Assembly: GCA_001970955.1 (NCBI GenBank)
Contig: MPUH01000030.1
Coordinates: forward strand, 89,823-153,822
Length of the DNA stretch: 64,000 bases
Reading direction: 5' to 3'
Source of the DNA: Stentor coeruleus
Taxonomy: Eukaryota; Ciliophora; Heterotrichea; Heterotrichida; Stentoridae
In this document: piece by piece, positions 1 through 9,475 of the stretch
Layout: every line of letters begins with the position of its first letter
How positions within the stretch are numbered: the first letter of the stretch is position 1
The notes under the pieces: model-generated
Told to the model about the DNA's origin: nothing
The model's database searches: none
What the model saw: only the letters and a program-made list of their open reading frames with translations
Translations under genes and position numbers: made by a program

Positions 1-438
1 AATGGGCCAATTAGCGATGAATTATTAAGCAATATAGACATCCTTTCACCTAATTCAATAGAAATTGAAGAATTAACAGGTATTGCAGGGGATATTGAAG
101 CTGCAGCTTTAGTGCTTATAAATAGAGGGATAAAGCATGTTGTGGTTAAAATGTCAAAAGAAGGATCTTTATATATTGGTCAACATGGAAGATATAAACA
201 GGATATTTTTACTGTATGTGATATACCAGTTGTTGATACTACTGGGGCTGGGGATTGCTTTACAGCAGCATTAGTAGCAAGACTTGTAGAAATTGGTAAT
301 CTAGAATTTGATGCTTTTAAGGAAGCAATGCACTTTGCATCAGTTGCTGCGTTTTTAAGTGTAACAAAAAAAGGAGCTATGGAATCTATGCCAACAAGAG
401 AACAAGTGAATAGATATTTGGGTTTTAAAGGTCCTTAA
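1..438 (+). CDS. PfkB/ribokinase-family carbohydrate or nucleoside kinase, C-terminal part
   Basis: The frame is open from base 1, so the 5' part of the gene lies outside the window; 145 residues are seen, ending in TAA. The PfkB signature 2 is clear as DTTGAGDCFTAAL at about residues 79-91, with the GAGD anion hole and catalytic Asp. An upstream NSIEIEELTG segment and a VVKMSKEGSLY segment match the ribokinase fold. Family members phosphorylate ribose, fructose, adenosine or related substrates using ATP in the cytosol; the substrate cannot be told from this part. The family and completeness of the 3' end are firm, the substrate is open. Confidence 0.88.
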   Translation, partial: NGPISDELLSNIDILSPNSIEIEELTGIAGDIEAAALVLINRGIKHVVVKMSKEGSLYIGQHGRYKQDIFTVCDIPVVDTTGAGDCFTAALVARLVEIGNLEFDAFKEAMHFASVAAFLSVTKKGAMESMPTREQVNRYLGFKGP

Positions 439-558
439 GGCTAAAATAAATTGTTTTAACATGCTGTAATTGATATTTAGATATGATAATATGAAAACTA
501 CATTAATATGTATAAATATTCTTACTTTTGATAATAAAGTAAAGTTCATAATATTATA

Positions 559-729
559 AAATAAACTTACACTGTAAATATATATCAACTTTATGATATT
601 AATACTTCTAACAATATATAAAATAAAAATAACACAGAATCTATCTAGATATGACAATAAAAAATCTAAATTTTTATTTTAATAATGGTATTTACTTTTT
701 ATCATTCTAAAGTAAAATAGTTTTACTTT
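559..729. other. AT-rich spacer between convergent genes
   Basis: The 291-bp gap between the PfkB stop (438) and the kinase stop (730) lies between convergent genes, so it should hold both 3' ends. I see only A/T-rich low-complexity DNA and no coding pattern. Confidence 0.5.
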
Positions 730-2187
730 TCAGTAAATGCAGCAGCTTTGGTCATTCGACTTGCTTTTCATTGTAAAGCTAAACCTGTCACGAGCTAATA
801 AAATATCATTTTTATTCAAAAACTCAGGAAACATATCTCTAGGTGTCAAACATTCTTCAGGAAAATTATTCTGTGTCAGTAATGGTATTTCTGGCAAAGT
901 CATAATCGGCAACTTTCTAGTTTCTTTTCCTTTATCCTGAATATCAGAAGAATCTATATTATCAATATTTTCACACGTTTTAACTCTTTTTTTATCTTTT
1001 TTTCTACGCTTGTTTTTCATTTTCTTAATAAGATTTCCTTTAATTTTATCATTTTCCCCTTGAACATCACAAAAAATGTTTTTTGCAGCATTTGGGTTTA
1101 TCTCAGAAAGACTTTCTATATCAATAACCACCTGTGTGACTTCAACATTTTCACTTTTCTGCTTTCTTTTTTCAGAAACTGCATGAGCTAAAGCTTTGCG
1201 GCTTTTTTTCAAATCATTAATATTAACTCTAGTATCGCGACGTTTTGATACAAACTCAGCGCCATCATTTTTTATATGTAAAAAAGTTTTCCCCCCATCA
1301 GACACAACAAAACACTTCACTTCATTAAACCTTTCAGGATGTAAAAACCAGTCAAAATTCATATAGTTTTTTTCTAAGATGGTATATTTCAAAAACATAT
1401 TTTTCAGATAAGCATAATTTGGAGTTTGCTCGTAAAGAAGTCTTCTACTGTATTTAAATAAAGTTTCGAACTCAGAAGGCAAATCTCTAAAAAGTGTATC
1501 ACGGTTTATGTTAACTTTTTGGTTTAAGATCATTTTCCATTTCTTAAACCCTTGAATAGAAGGATCAGTCTTCCAAGGAAGCTCTCCTTTTAATAAATAA
1601 AGCAGTGAGTAACATAAGGATTCTAAGTCATCTCGGCGACTTTGTTTAAAACCCATATGATTATTGATTGATGCAAAAGTGACACTGCCTTTAAATCTAC
1701 AGCGAGTTTTAAAAGCTTTATGAGAACCGTCAGTTCGATAAAACGAAGCCATACCATAGTCAACTAAGTAAATATGCGTTTTATCATACGAAAGTAGAAA
1801 TTGAGAAGGTTTAATATCTCGATGAATTATATCAGAATTATGCATATCTTCTATCCTGTTAAGAAGGTCTATACTAATAGCTGATATTGATTGAAGACTT
1901 AAAAGACTTTTTGCATTTTTATAGTCGAGATTTTTTCCTAGTAATTCCATTACGATGTAGTCAAAGTCATCTAGTATTCCGTATTCATAAACACGCATAA
2001 AATATTTTAGTTGGCAGAGCTTTCGTAAGATTTTATATTCTTTTTTTAGGCTTTCTCGATCAGAACTTGCTTTGATCGCGTAGTTTATGAGAGTTTTAGA
2101 CTCGCGGCCTATATAAACTTGTCCAAAACCCCCATAACCTAGGGTGCCGAAGATTGTGTAAGGGCCTATTTTTTTCGGATACTCCAT
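730..2187 (-). CDS. CK1-family protein kinase with altered catalytic motifs
   Basis: This is a 485-residue protein. The kinase domain spans about residues 9-270: glycine loop GTLGYGGFG (14-22), Lys39 in NYAIK, HRD at 122-124, and a RDDLESLCYSLLYLL segment typical of casein kinase 1 and tau-tubulin kinases. Two normally fixed positions differ. The catalytic-loop Asn is Gln129 (HRDIKPSQF) and DFG reads DYG (143-145). Activity may be reduced or lost, although the Lys and both Asp are kept. The C-terminal half is low complexity with a very basic patch (KKMKNKRRKKDKKR), possibly for localisation. The start ATG follows a short A/T-rich leader and the stop is TGA, with another stop eight codons later, so TGA is a true stop here. 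Confidence 0.85.
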   Translation of the reverse strand: MEYPKKIGPYTIFGTLGYGGFGQVYIGRESKTLINYAIKASSDRESLKKEYKILRKLCQLKYFMRVYEYGILDDFDYIVMELLGKNLDYKNAKSLLSLQSISAISIDLLNRIEDMHNSDIIHRDIKPSQFLLSYDKTHIYLVDYGMASFYRTDGSHKAFKTRCRFKGSVTFASINNHMGFKQSRRDDLESLCYSLLYLLKGELPWKTDPSIQGFKKWKMILNQKVNINRDTLFRDLPSEFETLFKYSRRLLYEQTPNYAYLKNMFLKYTILEKNYMNFDWFLHPERFNEVKCFVVSDGGKTFLHIKNDGAEFVSKRRDTRVNINDLKKSRKALAHAVSEKRKQKSENVEVTQVVIDIESLSEINPNAAKNIFCDVQGENDKIKGNLIKKMKNKRRKKDKKRVKTCENIDNIDSSDIQDKGKETRKLPIMTLPEIPLLTQNNFPEECLTPRDMFPEFLNKNDILLARDRFSFTMKSKSNDQSCCIY

Positions 2188-3184
2188 TTTAGATGTAGTT
2201 TAAGATAATATTTTAAGTTTATATTAAATAATATCAGAATACTTAAGCTTCCTTATTTTTAGTGGTTTTATCTGGAATCTTATTGATTTTCTTACAAACA
2301 TTAAAAATATAATTGAAACCATTTAATTTATGTCATAACTATTAAATAATCAAAAATCTCGCTATCAAAAATAAAGGAATTCGCCCCTAAAAAATATTAT
2401 GCTAAATTTTGCAATTTTGCTTGAATATTATATAATTAATACAACATTAATCACTTACAACTTAAAAACGGCTAAGAAATTCAAAGTACTTAAAAATGAT
2501 AAAATAAAATTTATATGCTAATAAAAAAAATACTAATAGACTATATCAAGAATTGTATTATAGCTATATAGTAATTAGTAGATATAGCTATATAGTAATT
2601 AGTAGATTATAGGAAAGACAACTGAATTATTAGTTTAGAAATAAATAATTGGAAAACACAAACATGACTATTAGTAATAAAATTTTATAATAAATTTTGA
2701 TAAAGAGTTTAAAAATATTTCGTTTTTCGTGTTATAAAATAAGGTAAAACTGCATGATTTTGTATTTTTTTAAAAATATTTGCAAGATATGCTTTGTTTG
2801 ATAGATTATTTTATAAACTGTAATTAATTAAGTATTTTTAGTGATTTTTAATTCAGTCATTTTAAATTAAAAAGATTTTTTATTAAGGAAGTTGTGAAGG
2901 GTCTCGCAAAAAGTAAAGAAATATTGTTAGAATGCTAAAATGATTTTCATAATCAGTATTATTGTAGTATGATATACCATTAACAAACTACGGGAATCAC
3001 AAGCAAGCATGATATCTTTTGGTTTTTCAATTTTCCTGAAAAATGATTATATATTCCAAACGTCTTTTACTGAATCCATACTAGGCTAATTTATTATACC
3101 CGCCCAAACCTTTAAAAATAATAAAATCTGAATATTTCAAACACTTCCTCTCTACAATTCCTTAAACTTAGCAAAAATTATTTA
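2188..3184. other. Spacer of about 1 kb, no supported gene
   Basis: A/T-rich DNA upstream of the CK1-like kinase and downstream of the GTPase gene. It holds a 24-bp tandem repeat (2559-2606). The part around 2890-3110 is less A/T-rich than its surroundings and has short broken open stretches on both strands, which could be remnants of a gene, but I could not assign any. Confidence 0.4.
2559..2606. repeat. 24-bp perfect tandem repeat, two copies
   Basis: The unit at 2559-2582 is repeated exactly at 2583-2606. It is A/T-rich and lies in a spacer. No function is apparent; replication slippage explains it. Confidence 0.85.
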
Positions 3185-4741
3185 TTAATCTCCTGCATCA
3201 AAATTAAAACTAATCCTCAATATCCCATCTTTATAAACACTTTTCCTATTCCTATAATCATAGTCACTAGGTATCTTAAACTCCAAATGGAACTTGCCAA
3301 AGCTCCTAACAAACTCTTGCGATTCGCCTTCAAAATCTTTTTCTCTCATCCCATCTACAGTTAAAACATTTTTCGTCCTTTTAATCCTAAGATTTTCCTC
3401 AGCAACCCCAGGTGTATCAATAATAATCAAATATTCTTCAGAATTCTTAACAATATCATAACAAGGTTCAAAAGAATTAGGTGTTGTATCTAATAAATTT
3501 TCATTAAAATACTTGCTATGTAAAAAGAACTTATTATCTCTTCGGCATATACTCAATTTACATGTATCTAAAGCAGATTCACTTTCATGAATGCTATACC
3601 TAACTTCTTCAGCATAAAATGAGTTATTTAGATTCATGTTTTGTGACTCGGTTATGTTTTTGCTTAATATATTGAAAAGTTCAGTAAAAATGTTCTTTTT
3701 TTTATGGTTAACACAGAAAGCAGTTATCCATTGTCTTAGAAGTTTGATTGTATTTAGGTTGTATTTTTTCCCTTCTGATGTAAAATCGTTTATCATCATC
3801 ACATGACGAGCATATTCTGCTTTGAGCCAAGTAATTTCTGAACCATCTTCTACTGTAGTCGTCAAAACCTGGGCTTTTTGATTTAAGTCATAAAGGCTAA
3901 TGATTTGCTTTTCCCATGTTTTAAATGCTAGGTCTTCAGTAAAAACATCTTTGAGATTATGAACTACTATAAGTTCTTTATTGTTTTTTTTCTTATTCCC
4001 TTTCAATTGCTTTTCTAACTTCTCTAAAAGCTCTTGATCTAAAGTTGTATAGTCATTCACTACAAGGATAAAAAAATCACTTAGGAGAAATATAAGGTCT
4101 CTAATACGTTTTTCTGTCTCTTTTCTCTCAGAAATAGTCTCACAATATTTTATAGGACTATGAGTACCTGCTGTATCGATAATAATAACATCTGTAGTCT
4201 CACTAACATATGTAGATTTAAATGATATACCTTTGGTCTCAACTTTTTTAGAAGATGGGAAATTGCAATTACATAACTTGTTTAAGAGAAATGTTTTACC
4301 TTTATCATAAGCTCCAGTGACTGTTAAAAAAGCTAATGAGTTGCCTATACTCCTAAAGATGATTTGATCATTTTGCTCTAAGTATGCCTCAGGGTTTGGG
4401 AAATCTAGCTCCCAACCTGGCCCTACGAGGTCTTTGAATGATTTTATATCGATAACACAGTCGTATTTTTTGTTTGAACCTAGGAGATCATTGTGATCAA
4501 GGATTTCTGATGCGAATTTATTTGTGAGGATACGGTTGCGTTCTTCAATCATTTTTCGGAGCTCTTTTGACCCATTGGATAACTTTTGCACTTCGACTTG
4601 GGCTGCGTGCTCTTTTTGTTTTGCGTTGAGGAGCTCGATTTTTAGAATATTTATTTGCTTTTGCAGGCGGTCTGTTGAGTCAAATTCATCAACATCGTAT
4701 TCGCTTTCGCTTTCTAGAGGAAGTTCTATGTTATTACTCAT
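3185..4741 (-). CDS. GTPase (GBP/dynamin-like) fused to a C-terminal Hsp20/alpha-crystallin domain
   Basis: This is a 518-residue protein. A coiled coil covers about residues 24-72. The GTPase domain follows: P-loop GAYDKGKT (143-150), a TKGI switch-1 motif (169-172, as in guanylate-binding proteins), DTAG (189-192), and an NLKD (262-265) in the place of the usual NKxD. Residues 435-515 match an alpha-crystallin domain: EEYLIIIDTPGVAEENLRI, NVLTVDG, then FGKFHLEFKIP and KDGILRISF, which are the characteristic beta-strand blocks of small heat-shock proteins. The C-terminal IxI tail of many sHSPs is not obvious. The domains share one uninterrupted frame, so this is not an assembly join. Family knowledge suggests a large self-assembling GTPase; a chaperone-like or membrane-associated role is inference. 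The start ATG lies directly upstream of MSNNIE. Confidence 0.85.
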   Translation of the reverse strand: MSNNIELPLESESEYDVDEFDSTDRLQKQINILKIELLNAKQKEHAAQVEVQKLSNGSKELRKMIEERNRILTNKFASEILDHNDLLGSNKKYDCVIDIKSFKDLVGPGWELDFPNPEAYLEQNDQIIFRSIGNSLAFLTVTGAYDKGKTFLLNKLCNCNFPSSKKVETKGISFKSTYVSETTDVIIIDTAGTHSPIKYCETISERKETEKRIRDLIFLLSDFFILVVNDYTTLDQELLEKLEKQLKGNKKKNNKELIVVHNLKDVFTEDLAFKTWEKQIISLYDLNQKAQVLTTTVEDGSEITWLKAEYARHVMMINDFTSEGKKYNLNTIKLLRQWITAFCVNHKKKNIFTELFNILSKNITESQNMNLNNSFYAEEVRYSIHESESALDTCKLSICRRDNKFFLHSKYFNENLLDTTPNSFEPCYDIVKNSEEYLIIIDTPGVAEENLRIKRTKNVLTVDGMREKDFEGESQEFVRSFGKFHLEFKIPSDYDYRNRKSVYKDGILRISFNFDAGD

Positions 4742-6027
4742 TTTATTTAAGGTTGAATGATTAAGATATGGGATTATTTGTGAAAAGAGAGGAATGATAA
4801 GTGCCTAGAGTTTGAGAATTGGTGATATAGGATTTATGGCTTTATATGCAATTTGGATATGGATTTTATTGGAATTTTTTTATGAGTATTTGATAATTAA
4901 GCAATTTATTGGTAAGTTAATTGGAATTATAAATTTTATGTTGATGGTATTAGTGTAGTTTAAATTTGGAATTTGGTTTCAATGTAAATAGCATGAAGGA
5001 ATATGAATTTTTATTATAAGTTGATGATAAGTATTTTATTTGCTTTATGATTTTTTCGAATAGGTTTAATAGTTAAATTCGATGTAAAATATTCTAAAGT
5101 AATTTATTGATATGATTATTTTAAATCTTTAAAGAAAAATTGGAAAAAAATTTGCAGATATTTTTATTAAGCATGTAGGTTAAGTTTTTATTTTCCAGTT
5201 AAATTGATTTTCTTTTTATTCTCTTTTATTACTGTAATATACAATGCTTGAAGTTTATCATAAAAGTTTAAAGATAAATAGTGATTACTATATAATAGTC
5301 CATAAATTAAGTTGTGTTGCAATAAAATTATCTCCATATTAAAACTAGTGCGCATACTATTTTCAGTTTTATTTTTATAAGTTTAATGCTACGTTCTCTT
5401 TATTAAATGATTCATAACGCCTGTTATTAGATAATATAAATCATACTATGCTTTAGAATATGCATTAATGTAAAATTATTAAAAAAGATTAGTTTATTAA
5501 ACTTTATCACCACGAAACTTTTAATCAACAGTAAAGCTTGCTGAGTAAAGACGATGTTTTATTAATATTATAGTATTAACAGGTAGATAAGCAGGATTTT
5601 TACTGAGAGATTTGACGATTAATTTATTTAGTTTGAAAAGCATGAAAGGTACTGAATTAGGATAGGCCAGAAAACTAGAAAGCTTAGATAATTGGTGGGA
5701 AAAGTACTTACATAATTCAAAAAATTCAGTTAAAAACAAAAATTATCAATGTATAAGAGGTAGATGATTAAAACTTAGATGTCAATAATAATTTATCTAA
5801 TCATAATATTAATTTATCATCCTCTAATCACTAAACATCAAAAAAGTTCATTCCTAGTTTAAAAAATTATTCATAAATTTACATTAAAATATTAATTAAA
5901 GGATTAAGAATCTTCTTAGCAATACCACACATACTCAATATTAAAAATATCAAATATGTTATGCTCATATAATTATATTTTCGATTAAATCATCATAAAT
6001 CAAAGTTTTTTATAAATTAAATAAAAA
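4742..6027. other. Divergent spacer of about 1.3 kb, no supported gene
   Basis: This lies between the divergently transcribed GTPase gene (-) and the coiled-coil gene at 6028 (+), so it should hold both promoters. The sequence is strongly A/T-rich. A 72-codon open stretch on the minus strand at 5521-5739 has no recognisable domain and is biased to hydrophobic, A/T-driven codons; I do not call it a gene. Confidence 0.4.
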
Positions 6028-6789
6028 ATGGAAGAAAGTTTAGAAGAGGCTCTCCGACTCAAAGCTAAAGAACTTCGGAACACCCTAATAGATCTTAAAA
6101 AACATGACTTTGATATAAATGTTGAAAAGCTCAAAGCAAATCTTCCCAAGCGTAAGCGGTGTATTATTTGCACTCTAAAGATCCCATGCAAACACTTCAA
6201 GAATGTTAAAGAAATTCCGAAAATCTCTGTCCACACCAGTGAAGAAAAATTAGTCAAAGACACAGAAGAAATTATAGATTTCTCACAGTTTGTCCCGAAC
6301 TTCCCTAAAGAAACAAAAAAAATAGGCTTTACTGTTAACTATCGAGGCAGAGAACTAAAATATTATATTGACCCACACATAAGAACCACATCTTTGCCAA
6401 ATGAAAGAAGGTTCAATTTATTATGCACAATTGAAGCATATCGTGAAGAAAAACTTCAGGAAGAGTTAAAAAAACTGGAAAAAGCTCGTGATGAAGAGCA
6501 GAAAATAATACAAGAAAAACAACAGAGTGAAGAGAATAAAAAAAAGTATCAGATAAAACAAAAGGAAAGATTATTAAAATATCGTGAGGATATGAAAGGA
6601 AAACGTGAGCAACTGAGAAATCTCATTGACTTAGAAGATAAACAGAAAAAAATGAAGGAAAAAAAACTTCAGAGGTATTATGATATGCAAAAAAAAACTC
6701 TGGCTGATTATAATCAGAAGAAAAGTCTTAATGATACAACAGATGAGGTAGTTGGGAAAGAGCTGGAAGGAATATCTTTGCCTATATAA
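6028..6789 (+). CDS. Hypothetical coiled-coil protein with a CxxC-type patch
   Basis: This is a 253-residue protein I do not recognise. The N-terminal 45 residues are helical and charged. A small Cys/His patch, CIICTLKIPCKHF, at about residues 45-57 could bind a metal. The segment around residues 97-130 (FTVNYRGRELKYYIDP) looks folded. Residues 135-235 form a long Glu/Lys/Gln-rich coiled coil. This layout suits a cytoskeletal or ciliary structural protein, but that is inference. The ATG at 6028 follows an A-rich leader and the stop is TAA. Confidence 0.7.
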   Translation: MEESLEEALRLKAKELRNTLIDLKKHDFDINVEKLKANLPKRKRCIICTLKIPCKHFKNVKEIPKISVHTSEEKLVKDTEEIIDFSQFVPNFPKETKKIGFTVNYRGRELKYYIDPHIRTTSLPNERRFNLLCTIEAYREEKLQEELKKLEKARDEEQKIIQEKQQSEENKKKYQIKQKERLLKYREDMKGKREQLRNLIDLEDKQKKMKEKKLQRYYDMQKKTLADYNQKKSLNDTTDEVVGKELEGISLPI

Positions 6790-7267
6790 ATAATTATTAG
6801 GAGTATTGGAAATGAAAAACTTTTAATAATTAGAATGATGTTTTAATATTTTTGTTAAAAGTATTAGAGTATTATTAAGAAGGATATAATATTTTTATTT
6901 TATGAGAATCAAGTTTGGCAAATATTAAAGTTTTATTAGGTTTATTTTTTTTGTATGAATTTGATAGGATGAAGTTATTTAAAGAAACCTTAATGCTAGT
7001 TTATATTTTATCTTGAAGTTTATATATTTACTAATGACTATATACATTTTAAATATCCTCTAATTACTTATAATAATATTAAACTTTCTTTAACAAGATA
7101 AAAAAGTTAATAAACCTAATGCATTTATTATAAATTTCTTTGTGTATATCTATTATCTGTATAAAAACGCCTAATTTGATTTTACGTTGCATTATTAATC
7201 ATACAATACTTGAAAAAAATATCATAGCAATGCGATATCAAAGCCTACACTTAACTATTCTTAAAAA
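6790..7267. other. Spacer between convergent genes
   Basis: A/T-rich DNA of about 480 bp that should contain the 3' ends of the two convergent genes. Nothing else is seen. Confidence 0.45.
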
Positions 7268-7957
7268 TTAATTACTAATTTGCTTTGAAAGGACAAACAA
7301 CGGTTTGAAATGCGTAGACAATGCAGGAAACTTATCAACTTTTGAATCTTTAAACATCTGCACATAATCATTTTCTTTATTCACATCTTTCACAGGTGAT
7401 ATAATCCTATTAGCTGCATCAAGTAAAAAAAACAAGCTTTTGCTCACAGGACTCATAGCCTCTAGTTTTGGGCGTTTTGGCAAAGGTTCATCTAAATATT
7501 CAACATTTAGTTGGCGTATATGACAAAGAATATAAGGATTTATGCCTGCTTCATTAAGAGAAACAACATGCATGCGGAAACTCGGTTTTCCTTTTTCTTG
7601 AACTTTTGTAGCTGAGGCTACTAAGTATCTGACTAATGGCTTTTTTTTAGGTAAGACTGTTGTAAAATTCATTTTTTTCCATTTATATAGTTTTTTTATC
7701 TCAACTCTTGGGAAACCGAAGTCATTTTCAATACTTTGTCCTTGGAGGAAGTAAATAACACCATTAGAAGGGGTTAAATAAATGTTCATTGGGTGAGATT
7801 TTTTACCGTATTTAGGCATGTTGAAGTAATTGGAATACTGGTCGAGGTTTTTAAGAATGTAATAATACTCTTCTCCTTTCAGCCACTTGGTTTCCCATTC
7901 AAATTTTCTTATAACATTTTCCATTTTAAATTTATTAGCGGCATTATTAAGAAACAT
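7268..7957 (-). CDS. Hypothetical protein, possibly CG-1-like DNA-binding
   Basis: This is a 229-residue protein. Residues 22-155 weakly resemble the CG-1 DNA-binding domain of CAMTA factors: WLKGEEYYYILKN near the start, a G-V-I-Y-F hydrophobic strand, a YKWKKM segment in the middle, and a closing SLNEAGINPYILCHIRQL like the end of CG-1 domains. I rate this as tentative because conservation is low and no ankyrin or IQ region follows. A basic PKRPK stretch near residue 160 could be a nuclear signal. Two starts are possible: 7957, or the Met 11 codons in at 7924, whose AAATGG context fits its neighbours better. Confidence 0.6.
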   Translation of the reverse strand: MFLNNAANKFKMENVIRKFEWETKWLKGEEYYYILKNLDQYSNYFNMPKYGKKSHPMNIYLTPSNGVIYFLQGQSIENDFGFPRVEIKKLYKWKKMNFTTVLPKKKPLVRYLVASATKVQEKGKPSFRMHVVSLNEAGINPYILCHIRQLNVEYLDEPLPKRPKLEAMSPVSKSLFFLLDAANRIISPVKDVNKENDYVQMFKDSKVDKFPALSTHFKPLFVLSKQISN

Positions 7958-8074
7958 TAACTAAATCTTATATAAAACTGTTTAATTTTTTAATAGTAGC
8001 TTCGTGCTTTTAGCAAATTTCCTAACAATTTCAATCACTCAACTCGTTGTTTCAAGAATTTTATTAATTTTTAT

Positions 8075-8749
8075 CTAAGCAAAAGAGTGATACACATTTG
8101 GAGGTGTCTCAAGTACTTTGACTGCAACGTCATTGGGAATATGCTCAGGACCCCTCTGAAAGAATCTTCTTCCTTGCAGATAATCTCTTTCAATACTAGA
8201 TAAATTCTTGATCATCTTAATAAACTTGGCATCTAAATATATTATGTATAATTCTAACAGAACTATAAGAAGCTGAATTATCATAACTGGAATAGCAAAA
8301 TTAATAGCTAACAAAATAATCCTCAAAGCAATAACTGAAAATAGATAAAAGAGATAAAAAATACAAAGCTTCATGCTAAATCTGCGACTGCCAATAAAAC
8401 CAATAACTGGTAAAAAGATAACAACAAAAATCAAATAGTAAATCTTATAGTAAAGTATAAAAGAAATCAAAATGCAATCAATAATAGAAAGCCAGCATAT
8501 TTTCCTCGACAAAACCAAAGTTAAATCAAGCTTATTCTGTTGCTCAGGTGAAAACATCGGAGAATTGTCAGGAAATGTGAAATTCGGATCAGCTAAAAAT
8601 ATAGGAGGCAACATCACAAGTTGGGCAAAAGGATTAGCATTCCTTTCTGTGTCTTCCTTAGCATTTTCCAAAATAATTTCAGGACTCTCATCATGAATAA
8701 TATCTTTTATTTCATCGTTTTCTAATACTTTATCTTGCTGAAGGTCCAT
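8075..8749 (-). CDS. Multi-pass membrane protein, unknown family
   Basis: The chosen ATG at 8749 gives 224 residues; the frame is open 14 codons further upstream but only from a non-ATG codon. The first 85 residues are acidic and polar. Two blocks rich in Ile, Leu, Phe and Tyr follow (about residues 88-130 and 135-185), enough for four transmembrane helices. The C-terminal tail is polar (RDYLQGRRFFQRGPEHIPND). I recognise no family. The cytosolic or luminal side of the tails cannot be told. Confidence 0.65.
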   Translation of the reverse strand: MDLQQDKVLENDEIKDIIHDESPEIILENAKEDTERNANPFAQLVMLPPIFLADPNFTFPDNSPMFSPEQQNKLDLTLVLSRKICWLSIIDCILISFILYYKIYYLIFVVIFLPVIGFIGSRRFSMKLCIFYLFYLFSVIALRIILLAINFAIPVMIIQLLIVLLELYIIYLDAKFIKMIKNLSSIERDYLQGRRFFQRGPEHIPNDVAVKVLETPPNVYHSFA

Positions 8750-8857
8750 ATATTTATAATTATATATAACTATACAAAATCCTTTTAACAAATCATATTA
8801 TTTTAATTCCAAAGCTAATTGCCTATATCTTAAAAGCAAAAATCATACATGTTATTA

Positions 8858-9475
8858 TTAATACACGTAATGGTATTTAGTTTTTTCTTTATATAAAGAT
8901 GTGGTTTGTTGACCATCTATAGTGAGTTTTGGGGATATCGCTGGGCGAGAACGACGAAGTTTAGCTCTAGTTTGAGGAAGAAGGGATTTACTATGGTTGC
9001 TTGACTTTTTATGAAATCTTCCATAAGGTTGATTAAAACTCCTACACCTTTGCTTTGAAAAAGTTGTTGATAGTCTATTTATTGGCTTGCAGCTTGTGCA
9101 TATTAATTCTTTATCGATAGTTTTAAAAGTATCACTATATTCTATATCTTTCAGTGCTAAGCTAACGAATTCTTGATATTGAGCTTCATATTCAGGATCA
9201 CTTTGCTCTTCAGAGATATTTAGTTTTGATTTAGATTTTATGTATTTTTTTATTGGAGATTGCAGCTTGCAGTTATTTACGCTAAAGCCTGAGTAAAATT
9301 CGCGAATGGATTTTGGAGTAGGGATTTTTTGATTTATGAGTCTTTTCATTAGAGACTTAGTAGATGTTGGGGATAGGGTTGTTGTTGTTGGTCTAGGGTA
9401 ATTTGGTAGTGGGGATGAAGTTATGAGATCTTTTGTATACCTGCTTTTTAAGCTGAACCTTTTTAGTTTTCGCAT
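8858..9475 (-). CDS. Hypothetical basic, low-complexity protein
   Basis: This is a 205-residue Ser/Lys/Arg/Thr-rich protein with no recognised domain. It contains proline-rich and threonine runs near residues 24-40 and a short acidic helix (PEYEAQYQEFVSLALKDIEY) near residues 93-112. Most of the chain is probably disordered. It belongs to a type seen several times in this window: short, basic, Ser/Pro-rich orphans. The frame is clean from ATG to TAA with codon use like its neighbours, so it is likely real. Confidence 0.6.
   Translation of the reverse strand: MRKLKRFSLKSRYTKDLITSSPLPNYPRPTTTTLSPTSTKSLMKRLINQKIPTPKSIREFYSGFSVNNCKLQSPIKKYIKSKSKLNISEEQSDPEYEAQYQEFVSLALKDIEYSDTFKTIDKELICTSCKPINRLSTTFSKQRCRSFNQPYGRFHKKSSNHSKSLLPQTRAKLRRSRPAISPKLTIDGQQTTSLYKEKTKYHYVY

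Noticed and set aside
5521-5739. 72-codon open frame on the minus strand
   Set aside because: No recognisable motif and no support beyond length; expected by chance in a 1.3-kb A/T-rich spacer.
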